Assembly: GCA_963755705.1 (NCBI GenBank)
Contig: CAVWKW010000001.1
Span: 1,612,001-1,676,000 of the forward strand
Reading direction: 5' to 3'
Length of the DNA: 64,000 nucleotides
Source: JBARDN01 sp963755705
GTDB lineage: Bacteria; Desulfobacterota; Binatia; Binatales; Binataceae
Positions 33,765 through 42,188 of this stretch are shown here, piece after piece. Numbering within the stretch: the stretch's first letter is position 1; each line of letters opens with the position of its first letter. The notes under the pieces are model-generated. The model had not been told where the DNA came from and searched no databases. It saw only the letters and a program-made list of their open reading frames with translations. The position numbers were made by a program, and so were the translations under genes.

Positions 33765-34136
33765 ATGATACCTGGCGAATATATTCTGGCTGCGGAAGAT
33801 ATAGTGGCTAATGCGGGCCGCGAAACCACGACCTTGCGGGTGGTAAACACCGGCGACCGTCCGATCCAGGTCGGATCCCATTTCCACTTCTTCGAGGTCA
33901 ATCGCGCGCTCGCATTTGATCGCGCCCAGGCCTTCGGGATGCGCCTGAATATTCCGTCCGGCGCCGCGGTGCGCTTCGAGCCAGGCGACGACAAGACCGT
34001 CTTGCTGGTGCGTTTGGGTGGGCGCGGGGTTGTGCACGGCTTGAACCGGTTAACCGAGGGCGCCACTGGCAGGGCGAACAAATCCGCAGCGATGAGGCGC
34101 GCGCGCGAGCTTGGGTTCGAGGAGAGCAAGCCATGA
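33765..34136 (+). CDS. ureB: Urease beta subunit
   Basis: 123 residues. MIPGEYILAAEDIVANAGRET, the central NTGDRPIQVGSHFHFFEVN and GMRLNIPSGAAVRFEPGD are diagnostic. The stop codon overlaps the ureC start by four bases (ATGA). A short Ala/Arg-rich C-terminal tail is normal for unfused beta subunits. Confidence 0.97.
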   Translation: MIPGEYILAAEDIVANAGRETTTLRVVNTGDRPIQVGSHFHFFEVNRALAFDRAQAFGMRLNIPSGAAVRFEPGDDKTVLLVRLGGRGVVHGLNRLTEGATGRANKSAAMRRARELGFEESKP

Positions 34137-35851
34137 CTCTCAAAATCCCGCGTACTCAATATGCCGAACTGTACGGTCCCACTGTCGGCGATCGAATCCG
34201 TCTGGCCGATACCGAGCTGATGATCGAAATCGAGCGCGACTTCACGGTCTTTGGTGAAGAGACAAAGTTTGGCGGCGGCAAGATTTTGCGCGATGGAATG
34301 GGGCAATCGGCTCATGCGACATCCGTCGAGGGTGCGCTGGATTTGGTGATTACCAACTGTGTAATCCTGGATCATTGGGGAGTTGTCAAAGCTGATATAG
34401 GTATTCGTAGCGGCCATATTGTGAGTATCGGCAAGGCCGGCAATCCGGATATCATGGATGGCGTGACGCCCACGATGGTGATCGGTCCAGGTACCGAGGT
34501 GATTTCCGCCGAGGGCCGGATCGTGACCGCGGGTGCGATCGATGCGCACGTTCATCTGATCTGTCCGCAACTCGCGTGGGAGGCCTTATCGTCCGGAGTG
34601 ACCACGCTAATCGGTGGCGGCACCGGGCCGGCCACCGGAACCAACGCGACCACTTGTACCCCTGGCCCGTGGTATATCCATCGAATGCTCCAGGCGTTCG
34701 AAGAGCTGCCGGTGAACATCGGTCTGCTCGGCAAGGGTAATTCGTCCAGCCCCGCTCCGCTGCGTGAACAACTGGAAGCCGGAGCGATCGGCCTCAAGCT
34801 CCACGAGGATTGGGGAACCACGCCGGCTGCAATCGACTGCGCATTGTCGGTCGCGGACGAATACGATGTACAGATCGCTATCCACACCGATACCCTCAAT
34901 GAAGCCGGGTTCGTGCAGGATTCGATCGCCGCCTTCAAAGGGCGAACGATTCACACTTATCACACCGAAGGCGCCGGCGGCGGCCACGCTCCGGACATCA
35001 TCAAGGTTTGCGGCGAGTCCAACTGTCTGCCCTCATCCACCAATCCGACGATGCCGTTTACCGTCAATACCCTCGACGAGCATCTCGACATGCTGATGGT
35101 GTGTCATCACCTTGATCCCAACATCCCGGAGGACGTTGCGTTCGCCGAATCGCGGATTCGGGCGGAGACGATCGCCGCCGAAGACGTTCTCCACGACCTT
35201 GGTGCGATCAGCATGATGGCTTCCGACTCGCAGGCGATGGGTCGCGTCGGCGAAGTCGTGATGCGCACGTGGCAGAGCGCCGACAAGATGAAGCGCCAGC
35301 GCGGCGCGCTGCCGGGCGAGCGCGGTGGCAGCGACAATCTGCGCGCGCGACGCTATGTTGCCAAATACACCATCAATCCCGCGATCGCTCACGGTGTCGC
35401 GCACGAAGTCGGCTCGGTTCAGGCTGGACGCCTGGCCGATCTGGTGATCTGGAAGCCCGCATTCTTCGGAGTCAAACCGGAACTCGTGATCAAAGGCGGG
35501 ATGATCGCGTGGGCGGCAATGGGAGATCCCAACGCGTCGATTCCCACTCCGGAACCCGTCATCTATCGCCCGATGTTCGGGGCGCTGGGCCGCGCGCTTG
35601 GCGAGTGCTCGCTTACGTTCGTGTCACGCGCCGCGCATGAAGCGGGCATTCGCAGCCAGCTCGGTCTGACGCGCGCGACTGTGCCGGTCGCGAAGTGCCG
35701 CGGTCTTTCCAAGCGCGACATGATTAACAACAACCTGCTCCCGGTGATCGAGGTCGATCCCGATACCTACGAAGTTCGGGCCGACGGCGAACTAATGACC
35801 TGCGAACCCGCGCGCGAGCTTGCGATGGCTCAGCGGTACTTCCTATTCTGA
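34133..35851 (+). CDS. ureC: Urease alpha (catalytic) subunit
   Basis: 572 residues, full length. Nickel-binding and active-site features are intact: AIDAHVHLICPQ (two metal His), GLKLHEDWGTTP with the Lys that is carbamylated, IHTDTLNEAGF and YHTEGAGGGHAPD (further His ligands), MVCHHLD on the mobile flap with the reactive Cys and His, and MASDSQAMGR with the metal Asp. A Leu replaces the usual Phe in HVHFICPQ, a mild change. It should be active when matured by UreDEFG. Confidence 0.97.
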   Translation: MTLKIPRTQYAELYGPTVGDRIRLADTELMIEIERDFTVFGEETKFGGGKILRDGMGQSAHATSVEGALDLVITNCVILDHWGVVKADIGIRSGHIVSIGKAGNPDIMDGVTPTMVIGPGTEVISAEGRIVTAGAIDAHVHLICPQLAWEALSSGVTTLIGGGTGPATGTNATTCTPGPWYIHRMLQAFEELPVNIGLLGKGNSSSPAPLREQLEAGAIGLKLHEDWGTTPAAIDCALSVADEYDVQIAIHTDTLNEAGFVQDSIAAFKGRTIHTYHTEGAGGGHAPDIIKVCGESNCLPSSTNPTMPFTVNTLDEHLDMLMVCHHLDPNIPEDVAFAESRIRAETIAAEDVLHDLGAISMMASDSQAMGRVGEVVMRTWQSADKMKRQRGALPGERGGSDNLRARRYVAKYTINPAIAHGVAHEVGSVQAGRLADLVIWKPAFFGVKPELVIKGGMIAWAAMGDPNASIPTPEPVIYRPMFGALGRALGECSLTFVSRAAHEAGIRSQLGLTRATVPVAKCRGLSKRDMINNNLLPVIEVDPDTYEVRADGELMTCEPARELAMAQRYFLF

Positions 35852-35853
35852 CT

Positions 35854-36300
35854 ATGCTGCAAATCGAATCAATTCCAACCGCGACCGCGCCTGGAGCTTT
35901 GGCCGGCAAAGAGCGCGATCACATCATGATGACCTCAGAGGAGCGACGCTGGGGCCGTCGCCGCGTTCGGACCGCCGCCGGCCGAGAAATCGCGCTGGCG
36001 CTTCCGACCGGTACGACGCTGGCTCCTGGAGCGATCGTCGCCATTGAAGCCGATTGGTATCTCGTGGTGGAGGCTGCGGCAGAGCCGGTGCTCGCGGTCC
36101 GTCCGCGCGATCGCGACACCGCGATTTGCGTCGCATTCGAAGTTGGCAACCATCATTTTCCGCTCGCCCTCGATGGCGAGGATCTGCTCGTCCCGGACGA
36201 CACCGCGATGGTGCAATTACTCACTCGGCTTGATATTCCCTGGGAGCGCCGCCGCGCGATTTTCAACCCCGTAGCCAGAGGGCATGTGCATGAACGCTGA
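35854..36300 (+). CDS. ureE: Urease nickel metallochaperone UreE
   Basis: 148 residues. The GNHHFPL motif carries the conserved interface His that binds nickel, and the N-terminal domain has the peptide-binding fold with RRWGRRRVRTAAGREIALALPTG. The C-terminus ends RGHVHER and so has only a short His tail, not the long His-rich storage tail of some species. It delivers Ni to UreG. It begins two bases after ureC and overlaps ureF. Confidence 0.92.
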   Translation: MLQIESIPTATAPGALAGKERDHIMMTSEERRWGRRRVRTAAGREIALALPTGTTLAPGAIVAIEADWYLVVEAAAEPVLAVRPRDRDTAICVAFEVGNHHFPLALDGEDLLVPDDTAMVQLLTRLDIPWERRRAIFNPVARGHVHER

Positions 36301-36979
36301 ATCGCTGGTCGGGCTCCTCCAATTTTCGGATGGGCTATTTCCGGCGGGCGCTTACGCGCATTCCTTCGGCCTCGAGACATATGTTCAATCCGGCGCGATC
36401 GCCGACGCGTCGCGAGCCCAGGAATTTCTTCGTGCCCATCTTGAGGGTGCCGCAGGCCGGATCGACGCGGTCGCTGTCGTGAATGCTCTTCGAGCCGCCG
36501 AGTCGCGAAAGATTAGTCAATGCCTTGAGCTTGACGCGATCCTTGAAGCAATGAAACCCGCCGCCGAGATGCGTGCCGCGAGCCGCCAGATGGGCCGGCA
36601 GACTTTGCGGGTGGCCGCGCAGGTGCTCGCCGATTCCGTGATCGGAGAGTTTGCAGAGATTGTCCATTTGGGCGCGACCCCTTGCCATCATGCAGTAGTA
36701 TTCGGAATCGCAGGCGCAGCTCAACGATGGCGTCCGCGCGACGCTGCGATCGCCTACCTGTACGCAACTTCAGCCGCGATCGCGGGCGCCGCCGTGCGGT
36801 TGATACCGCTCGGGCAGATGCAAGGTCAAAGTATGATTCATAGTCTCGCGCCATTGATTGTATCTTTAGGCGAAAACGCTTTGGAAATGAGTATTGATGA
36901 CATGGCCGGCTTCGCTCCGGCCCTGGAGATAGCCGCGATGCGCCATGAGCGGCTCGAGGCGCGCTTATTCAGATCATGA
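36290..36979 (+). CDS. ureF: Urease accessory protein UreF
   Basis: 229 residues, all-helical. QFSDGLFPAGAYAHSFGLETYVQSG is the family signature, and QGQSMIHSLAPLIVSLGENALEM and the C-terminal ARLFRS are typical. It gates GTP hydrolysis by UreG in the UreDFG complex. ATG 36290 is chosen because AGAGGG then lies seven bases away; ATG 36284 is two codons upstream. It overlaps ureE and ends four bases into ureG. Confidence 0.92.
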   Translation: MNAESLVGLLQFSDGLFPAGAYAHSFGLETYVQSGAIADASRAQEFLRAHLEGAAGRIDAVAVVNALRAAESRKISQCLELDAILEAMKPAAEMRAASRQMGRQTLRVAAQVLADSVIGEFAEIVHLGATPCHHAVVFGIAGAAQRWRPRDAAIAYLYATSAAIAGAAVRLIPLGQMQGQSMIHSLAPLIVSLGENALEMSIDDMAGFAPALEIAAMRHERLEARLFRS

Positions 36980-37587
36980 TTCCCAAACCTTTGAAAATAG
37001 GTGTCGGCGGACCGGTCGGATCAGGTAAAACGGCTTTGGTCGAATGGCTATGCCGCAAGATGCACGGGCCTCGGCAGCTCGCGGTTATCACAAACGATAT
37101 CTACACGCGTGAAGATGCCGAGTTCCTGACGCGGCGAGGCGCGCTCGCTGCGGAGAGGATTCTGGGCGTCGAGACCGGCGGATGTCCCCATACCGCGATT
37201 CGTGAGGACGCCTCGGTTAATCTGGAAGCGGTGCGGGAGTTGACGACGCGTTTTTCCGATCTGGATATCGTGATCATTGAAAGCGGCGGCGATAATCTTG
37301 CCGCCACTTTTAGTCCCGAGCTGGTGGACGCGACGATTTACGTAATCGACGTGGCAGAGGGCGACAAGATTCCGCGCAAGGGCGGTCCCGGAATCATGCG
37401 GTCGGGGCTGTTGGTAATCAACAAGATCGATCTTGCGCCATACGTGGGCGCCGACCTCGGGGTTATGGAACGTGACGCGAAACGCGCGCGTGGAGAGCGG
37501 CCATTTGTCTTTACCAATCTCAGACAGGGAACCGGAGCAGACGCGGTCGTGGACTGGATCAACCGCGAACTCCTGTTCGCATCCTGA
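36976..37587 (+). CDS. ureG: Urease accessory GTPase UreG
   Basis: 203 residues. P-loop GPVGSGKTAL, the Ni-binding Cys-Pro-His in GGCPHTA, the VIIESGGDNLAATFSPEL segment and NKIDLAPYVGADL (guanine specificity) are all present. It couples GTP hydrolysis to nickel insertion into urease. The start overlaps the ureF stop (ATGA). Confidence 0.95.
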   Translation: MIPKPLKIGVGGPVGSGKTALVEWLCRKMHGPRQLAVITNDIYTREDAEFLTRRGALAAERILGVETGGCPHTAIREDASVNLEAVRELTTRFSDLDIVIIESGGDNLAATFSPELVDATIYVIDVAEGDKIPRKGGPGIMRSGLLVINKIDLAPYVGADLGVMERDAKRARGERPFVFTNLRQGTGADAVVDWINRELLFAS

Positions 37588-38410
37588 TCGCGTCGGACGC
37601 GACGGTTTCCTGAGCCTCGGTTTCGTACGAAGCGGCGCGCGCACAATTCTCGCCCGCCGGCGCTGGACGCATCCGCTTCAAGCGCTGGAACCGGTCCGGA
37701 CCGCCGACGGGTCGCTGTGCCTGATGATGCTCAATTCCGGGGGAGGAATCCTCGGCGGTGACCGGCTCAGCACCACGGTTGATCTCGGCGAACGAGCGTC
37801 CGCAGTCCTGATCACGGCGTCGGCCGGCAAGGTATATCGCACCGCGAGTGCGCCGGCATCTCACCAGGTAAGCATCACGCTTGGCCCTGGCGCCACCATC
37901 GAGTTTCTGCCGGATCATTTGATTCCGCATCCGGGGGCGCGTCTTCATCAATCCGTGCGAGTTAAGATGGCGCCGGGCAGCCGCGCAATCATCTACGACG
38001 CGATCGCGGCTGGCCGGATTGGCCGCGGCGAGCGCTGGCGCTTTGGTGAATTGAGGTCGGAAACGATAGTCACACGGGGCCCGGCCCCCCTTTATCTCAG
38101 CCGTTCGCGGATTATTCCCGAGGAGAACGATCCCGACCGCCTCGGCGTTGCCGAGGGATTCAACTACTTGGCCAGTTTTGTGGTCGCGGGTGAGAACGAC
38201 AGCGGTTGGGCTGGCCTGTCAACCGAAATCGATCGCGCTCTGCAGAAGAGTCCCGAAGTGTGCGGAGGCACCAGTCAGATCGAGGGCGGATGCTCGGTTC
38301 GATTTATGGCGCACACGGCAGAAGATCTGAAACTTCTGACTGCTACGCTCTGGGGCATAGCGCGGCGCGGGATCCTCAAACGCGAGCCGTTCAACTTGCG
38401 AAAGTTCTAG
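37490..38410 (+). CDS. ureD: Urease accessory protein UreD (UreH); start uncertain
   Basis: Recognised from LSLGFVRSGARTILARRRWTHPLQALEP, the LNSGGGILGGDRL motif, the SAGKVYRT segment and the IEFLPDHLIPHPGARL strand. UreD scaffolds the apo-urease activation complex. The homologous N-terminus should begin near 37571-37610, but no ATG, GTG or TTG occurs there in frame. Options are GTG 37490 or ATG 37433 inside ureG, or CTG at 37610. I give the GTG position as a bound. It is the last gene of the urea operon. Confidence 0.85.
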   Translation: MESGHLSLPISDREPEQTRSWTGSTANSCSHPDRVGRDGFLSLGFVRSGARTILARRRWTHPLQALEPVRTADGSLCLMMLNSGGGILGGDRLSTTVDLGERASAVLITASAGKVYRTASAPASHQVSITLGPGATIEFLPDHLIPHPGARLHQSVRVKMAPGSRAIIYDAIAAGRIGRGERWRFGELRSETIVTRGPAPLYLSRSRIIPEENDPDRLGVAEGFNYLASFVVAGENDSGWAGLSTEIDRALQKSPEVCGGTSQIEGGCSVRFMAHTAEDLKLLTATLWGIARRGILKREPFNLRKF

Positions 38411-38954
38411 CCGCGCGCGATTAGTACTTCATCGATCGAACTTTTGCATCGACACCGGTACCTCGATCGCGCGTCGTGCCCAGCAGGGGCGATAGGACCA
38501 TACGCGCCGGGCGGATTCACCGACTTATTTGACGGCGCGAAGGGCTAGTCGGACATACTTAAGTGACGTTCAGAGAGCGGGTGCCGCATTCATCAGGCTG
38601 CGTAATTGTTCGAGCACCATGGGTTCGAGAAAGATCTCGTGTCCGAGGTTCTTGAGCACTACAACCTGCACATCGCCGCCATCATCTTTAAGCGCATCTG
38701 CGAAGGCGAAGGTCAGTGCCGGAGGTGCCACGGGATCGGCGCTGCCCACGACCATCCGCACGATCGTGTCTCTGGAGATCTGCGCAACATGAGCCTGCGG
38801 CGAGACGGCGTTGACCGGAATCAGCCACAGCGGATTCCATTGCAGTTTCATCATACTCCAGCGGAAGGCCGGCACATCACACGGACATGATACGAGCACC
38901 GCGCGGCGCGCCAGATGCGGATAGAGCGCGAGAATATCCGCGGCGATAGTCGAA

Positions 38955-38963
38955 CCGCCGGAA
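38955..38963. repeat. Target-site duplication, left copy
   Basis: CCGCCGGAA at 38955-38963 is repeated exactly at 40461-40469 on the other side of the insertion element. Nine bases fits the 8-9 bp duplications made by IS256-family elements. Confidence 0.85.
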
Positions 38964-40460
38964 GGGAGCGTCAGGAATTTCGTGTGTGAGCAGTTAGTAG
39001 AGACTGGCTGCTAAACGCAGCAGTCGCCAACGGCGACTGCATAATCACCATCCAGCCGGAGCGACGGTCGCGGTCAAGGGCGGCGCCAGCCGGCGCGCGC
39101 AGCGCGCGAACCCTTGAGGGCGTACCGGCGCGGAGGCTAGCGCGGCGATATAATGCCAGTGGTTCCATTGCTCATTCCGTCAGCAGGAATCGGTCCTCGA
39201 ACTGGATCGCCAATTGGGCTTTGGCAGCTTGCCACGTGATCGGCGGATTTTTCCAGCGCGCCTGAACATTGCGCAGCACCAGCCAGATGAGCTTGGCGGC
39301 GGCCTCCTCGCTGGGAAAATGGCCGCGGACTCTTACCGCCTTGCGGACTTGGGCATTGAGGCTCTCGATCGCGTTGGTGGTGTACATGATTTTGCGCAGC
39401 TCGGGGGCAAACGCGAAGAACGGAATCACCTGCTCCCAGTTGCGCCGCCAGCTTTGTGCGATCGCGGGATATTTTTTGCCCCACGGGCCGCGGTCGAATT
39501 CCTCCAAACGCTCGCGCGCCGCCGCGGCCGATTGGGCCTGGTATACGGGTTTGAGCGCCGCCGCTACCGGCCGCCGTTCCTTCCACGACGCGAAGTGCAT
39601 CGAGTAACGGATCAGGTGCACGATGCAGGTCTGCACCACCGTGCGCGGAAACACCGTGGTGATCGCCTCGGGAAAGCCCTTGAGCCCATCCACCACCGCG
39701 ATCAGGATGTCCTGGCAGCCGCGGTTGCGCAGTTCGGTCATCACCCGCAGCCAGAACTTCGCGCCCTCGGTCTGTTCGATCCAGATTCCCAGGATTTCCT
39801 TGTGCCCCGAGCAGCGCACTCCAATAGCCAGGTATACCGCCCGGTTGTTGACCATCCCTTCGTCGCGGATTTTGACCCGGATCGCGTCAAAGAACACGAT
39901 CGCATAGGCCGCTTCCAATCCCCGGCCCTGCCATGCCGCCACCTCCTCGAGCACCGCGTCGGTCACCGCGCTCACCAGGTCCGGCGAGATCTCGACTCCG
40001 TAGAGCTCGCCCACATGCGCCGCGATCTCGCGCGTGGTCAGCCCGCGCGCGTACAGCGCGATGATCTTGTCGTCGAAGCCCGCGAACCGCCGCCGGTACT
40101 TGCCGATCAGCACTGGGTCGAAACGCCCGTGGCGATCGCGCGGAATCGACAGCTCCAGCTCGCCCGTGTCCGTCAGGACCGTCTTTGCGCCGTATCCGTT
40201 GCGATGATTGCCCGCTTCTGTTTCCTCCTCGGCGCCCAGATGGTGATCCATCTCTCCATCGAGCATCCGTTCCGCCAGCCGCTTTTTCAGCTCGTCGATC
40301 AAACCGCCGCTTTCAAATACCGTCGCCGGTTCCCGCCCCTCCAATAGCTGGTCCAAGACCTCATCGCTTATCCGCTCTTCCCGGTTCGTTGCCATACTTT
40401 CCTCCTGCCCTTAAAAGGGCTCCTTTGTATGGCTCACAAACACGAAATTTCCGACACTCT
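38964..40460 (-). mobile_element. IS256-family insertion sequence, complete (1497 bp)
   Basis: Bounded by 9-bp direct repeats and by imperfect terminal inverted repeats: the left end starts GGGAGCGTCAGGAATTTCGT and the right end, read inward, starts AGAGTGTCGGAAATTTCGTG; about 17 of 21 positions agree. It contains one transposase gene and about 208 bases of non-coding DNA at the end beyond the transposase stop. All parts look intact, so the element may still move. Confidence 0.88.
39172..40395 (-). CDS. IS256-family (Mutator-like) transposase
   Basis: 407 residues. The DDE catalytic triad can be placed in FFDAIRVKI, AVVDGLKGFPEA and TTNAIESLNAQVRK, and the linking CIVHLIRYSM motif with its C-X2-H is characteristic of the family. 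An N-terminal DNA-binding part contains HHLGAEEETEAGNHRNGYG and LYARGLTTREIAAHVGELYG. Full length with no frameshift. It lies inside the insertion element on the same strand as the gene it interrupts. Confidence 0.95.
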   Translation of the reverse strand: MATNREERISDEVLDQLLEGREPATVFESGGLIDELKKRLAERMLDGEMDHHLGAEEETEAGNHRNGYGAKTVLTDTGELELSIPRDRHGRFDPVLIGKYRRRFAGFDDKIIALYARGLTTREIAAHVGELYGVEISPDLVSAVTDAVLEEVAAWQGRGLEAAYAIVFFDAIRVKIRDEGMVNNRAVYLAIGVRCSGHKEILGIWIEQTEGAKFWLRVMTELRNRGCQDILIAVVDGLKGFPEAITTVFPRTVVQTCIVHLIRYSMHFASWKERRPVAAALKPVYQAQSAAAARERLEEFDRGPWGKKYPAIAQSWRRNWEQVIPFFAFAPELRKIMYTTNAIESLNAQVRKAVRVRGHFPSEEAAAKLIWLVLRNVQARWKNPPITWQAAKAQLAIQFEDRFLLTE

Positions 40461-40469
40461 CCGCCGGAA
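40461..40469. repeat. Target-site duplication, right copy
   Basis: Second copy of CCGCCGGAA, directly abutting the right end of the insertion element, and identical to 38955-38963. Confidence 0.85.
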
Positions 40470-40906
40470 TGGCCCACCAGAGTGAGATCGGCGGCGTGAT
40501 AGCGATCGACTAGCGCCTTAGCCGCGCTCGCGACACTGCCGATGTCCTGCGGCGTGTAGTTGTCAGCGAGCGCCCATCCGCGACGCCCCTGGCTCTCGTC
40601 ACCTCTGGCGTCCTTGTATCCGGGCCGCAGCAATCCCACGACGACCACATCGTCGATCGCCCCCGCAGCGCGTTCCGCCAGCACGTATTGATAGGAAGGG
40701 TTAGCCTCCGGTGCATCGCCATGCAGCACGACGATCAAATGCGGATGCGCCGAGACCTTCGCGCTCGCAAACGCGCGGCCCGCAAGCATCCAAGGTCCCC
40801 CCTGCACCCGGATGGCCTCGCCCGCAGCCGAAGCACCCGCACAGAAAATGAGAACCCATAGAATCATTACTGCAAACGAACAAGTAAACGACCGCTTCAC
40901 TCGCAA

Positions 40907-41158
40907 TCCTCGCTTCGCCACCGTCTTAGCGACTCTCGGCAAAGATCCGGTAGCTATGAAGCGTCCCGTATCTTCAGGCTTGTCGGAAAACAGGTGCCTC
41001 AAGTAGGGGACGCATAGAAACTCGGACCATCCGATGGCACTCATGCCGAGCGTGGCGCCGTTCGCCATCCAGCCGCGCAACTGCATATCTTCGCCGGAAT
41101 TCGGACTCAGCGCCCGGATCAGAAAACTCGTATCAAGGTGAATTATCGCTTGCGCCAT
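40907..41158 (-). pseudogene. Decayed PIN-domain toxin
   Basis: From ATG 41158 the frame reads AQAIIHLDTSFLIRAL with the first catalytic Asp of PIN ribonucleases and AIGWSEFLCVP with the second acidic residue, then loses the family pattern: there is no recognisable GRRRGSxxDxxIAA segment with the remaining acids, although a GRFIATGSL remnant is seen. The frame runs on without a stop into the neighbouring hydrolase gene. I read it as a truncated or frameshifted VapC-like toxin. The antitoxin-like gene lies just upstream. Confidence 0.55.
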
Positions 41159-41212
41159 TCGTGCCGAGCCGAGGTCTGTTCGCGCTCGGCGCGGATCTCG
41201 CGCGACCAATTA

Positions 41213-41428
41213 TCAGTGCGTTGCCTGGGTGAGCTTCACACTCTTCTGCAATTCGTCCAGCGCTTGGAAGCGAGACGGTGTTTCGGCGAGTTGATCGCGG
41301 ACTACCACATCAATCGCGCGGCGCAAGACTTCCGATTTCGAGACCTGCCAGCGGGTGGCGACCCGGTCAAGTTTACGGACCGTTCCAACATCGAGAGCGT
41401 AAGTTGATTTGATTGATGTTCGGGTCAT
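41213..41428 (-). CDS. Ribbon-helix-helix antitoxin-like protein
   Basis: 71 residues. KSTYALDVGTVRKLDRVATRWQVSKSEVLRRAIDVVV has the strand-helix-helix pattern of RHH/CopG repressors, and the C-terminal part (QALDELQKSVKL) would be the toxin-binding tail. It is followed by the PIN remnant, the usual antitoxin-toxin order. Direct repeats of GGTCATAC at 41423-41430 and 41444-41451, two helical turns apart, overlap the start codon and may be its autoregulatory operator. Confidence 0.65.
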   Translation of the reverse strand: MTRTSIKSTYALDVGTVRKLDRVATRWQVSKSEVLRRAIDVVVRDQLAETPSRFQALDELQKSVKLTQATH

Positions 41429-41613
41429 ACCAGTTGGTTATACGGTCATACTACGAGCGGGCTCAAGCGGCAGGCAGAAGAAGCCCTCCGCAGCCGTCAG
41501 CACCATGTTTCAATTGATTCCAGGTATCGAGTTGACTGGCCAACGCCGTCAGTGTGGAAAACCGCCGCAGGTAATCTCGGAACTCTGAAAGTCTCGCAAG
41601 CGCGTGAATTTAT

Positions 41614-41688
41614 TGGTGGGCGGTGCAGGTTTCGAACCTGCGACCCTCGGCTTGTAAGGCCGATGCTCTACCACTGAGCTAACCGCCC
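41614..41688 (-). tRNA. tRNA-Val (anticodon TAC)
   Basis: On the minus strand the sequence folds as a complete cloverleaf: acceptor GGGCGGT pairing with ACCGCCC, D-arm GCTC/GAGC, anticodon stem TCGGC/GCCGA around loop CTTACAA, and T-arm with GGTTCGAAACC. The 3' CCA is encoded. Anticodon TAC reads GTA codons for valine. The 185 bases to its left up to the antitoxin gene hold nothing recognisable. Confidence 0.97.
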
Positions 41689-41702
41689 CCCATCGCGAAA
41701 AG

Positions 41703-41730
41703 AGAGCCCCGCCCGTCAGGGCAGGGCTCT
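41703..41730 (-). terminator. Terminator of the HU gene
   Basis: Inverted repeat AGAGCCCCGCCC / GGGCAGGGCTCT (one mismatch in 12 bp) around a 4-base loop. Read on the minus strand it is followed by CTCTTTTC. It lies between the HU gene and the tRNA gene on the same strand. Confidence 0.7.
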
Positions 41731-41782
41731 ATATTACTCAACTCGAATGGCTACTGGCAGCCGCGGATGCGTGCCTTGCCGA

Positions 41783-42094
41783 TTAGGACCCGGTACTTGG
41801 CGCGGCTGCTCCTTCGAGGCCTTCGTTGAGCGAGTCCTTTAACTGCTTGCCCGGCTTGAACTTGGCCGAGCGGCTGGCCGAGATCTGGATCGTCTCGCCG
41901 GTCTTCGGATTTCGTCCCGCGCGCGCCTGACGTGTCGAGACCGAGAAGGTCCCGAAGCCCGAGATGTTCACCCGGTCGCCGGTCTTGAGCGCCGCGATCA
42001 CGTCGTCGAGCACGATATTCACCGCACGCTCGGCGTCGGCCTTGGGAAGTGGAAGCTTGTTCGAAAGTGCTTCAATAAGTTCGGCCTTGGTCAT
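41783..42094 (-). CDS. HU-family DNA-binding protein
   Basis: 103 residues. MTKAELIEALSNKLPLPKADAERAV, the GFGTFSVSTRQARAGRNPKTGETI arm and KFKPGKQLKDSLN are the HU hallmarks, including the RNP-containing DNA-bending loop. It compacts DNA as a homodimer. A 10-residue Ala/Ser-rich tail is added. It lies after the lon gene on the same strand, as in many bacteria, where hup follows lon. Confidence 0.95.
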   Translation of the reverse strand: MTKAELIEALSNKLPLPKADAERAVNIVLDDVIAALKTGDRVNISGFGTFSVSTRQARAGRNPKTGETIQISASRSAKFKPGKQLKDSLNEGLEGAAAPSTGS

Positions 42095-42188
42095 GGCTCT
42101 GCTCTATTGCGGCCTGCGCCGCCGGTTAGGCCGCGTCCCGCGATCGCGCGCGGGAATCACGGAGCCCCAGTTTCCTCGCGCGCCCCGG

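Larger units (their letters stand above)
38570..40900 (-). pseudogene. Alpha/beta hydrolase gene split by an IS256-family element
   Basis: The 5' part (40461-40900, GTG 40900 after GAGG) encodes a signal-like hydrophobic start, VVLHGDAPEANPSYQY and the elbow LVGHSGG; the 3' part (38570-38963) continues GGSTIAADILALYPHL to the end with VVGSADPVAPP and NLGHEIF, giving the acid and His. The parts are separated by the insertion element, with a 9-bp duplication. Removing the element and one duplication leaves 825 bases, exactly 275 codons in one frame. The intact ancestor was a 274-residue exported serine hydrolase; the current gene is broken at its catalytic elbow. Confidence 0.85.

Noticed and set aside
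39172..40395. Prophage or larger mobile island at the transposase
   Set aside because: Only one transposase bounded by target duplications is present; no phage structural, integrase or conjugation genes are seen.
41431..41613. Possible integrase attachment site next to tRNA-Val
   Set aside because: No integrase gene and no repeat of the tRNA 3' end were found within the window.
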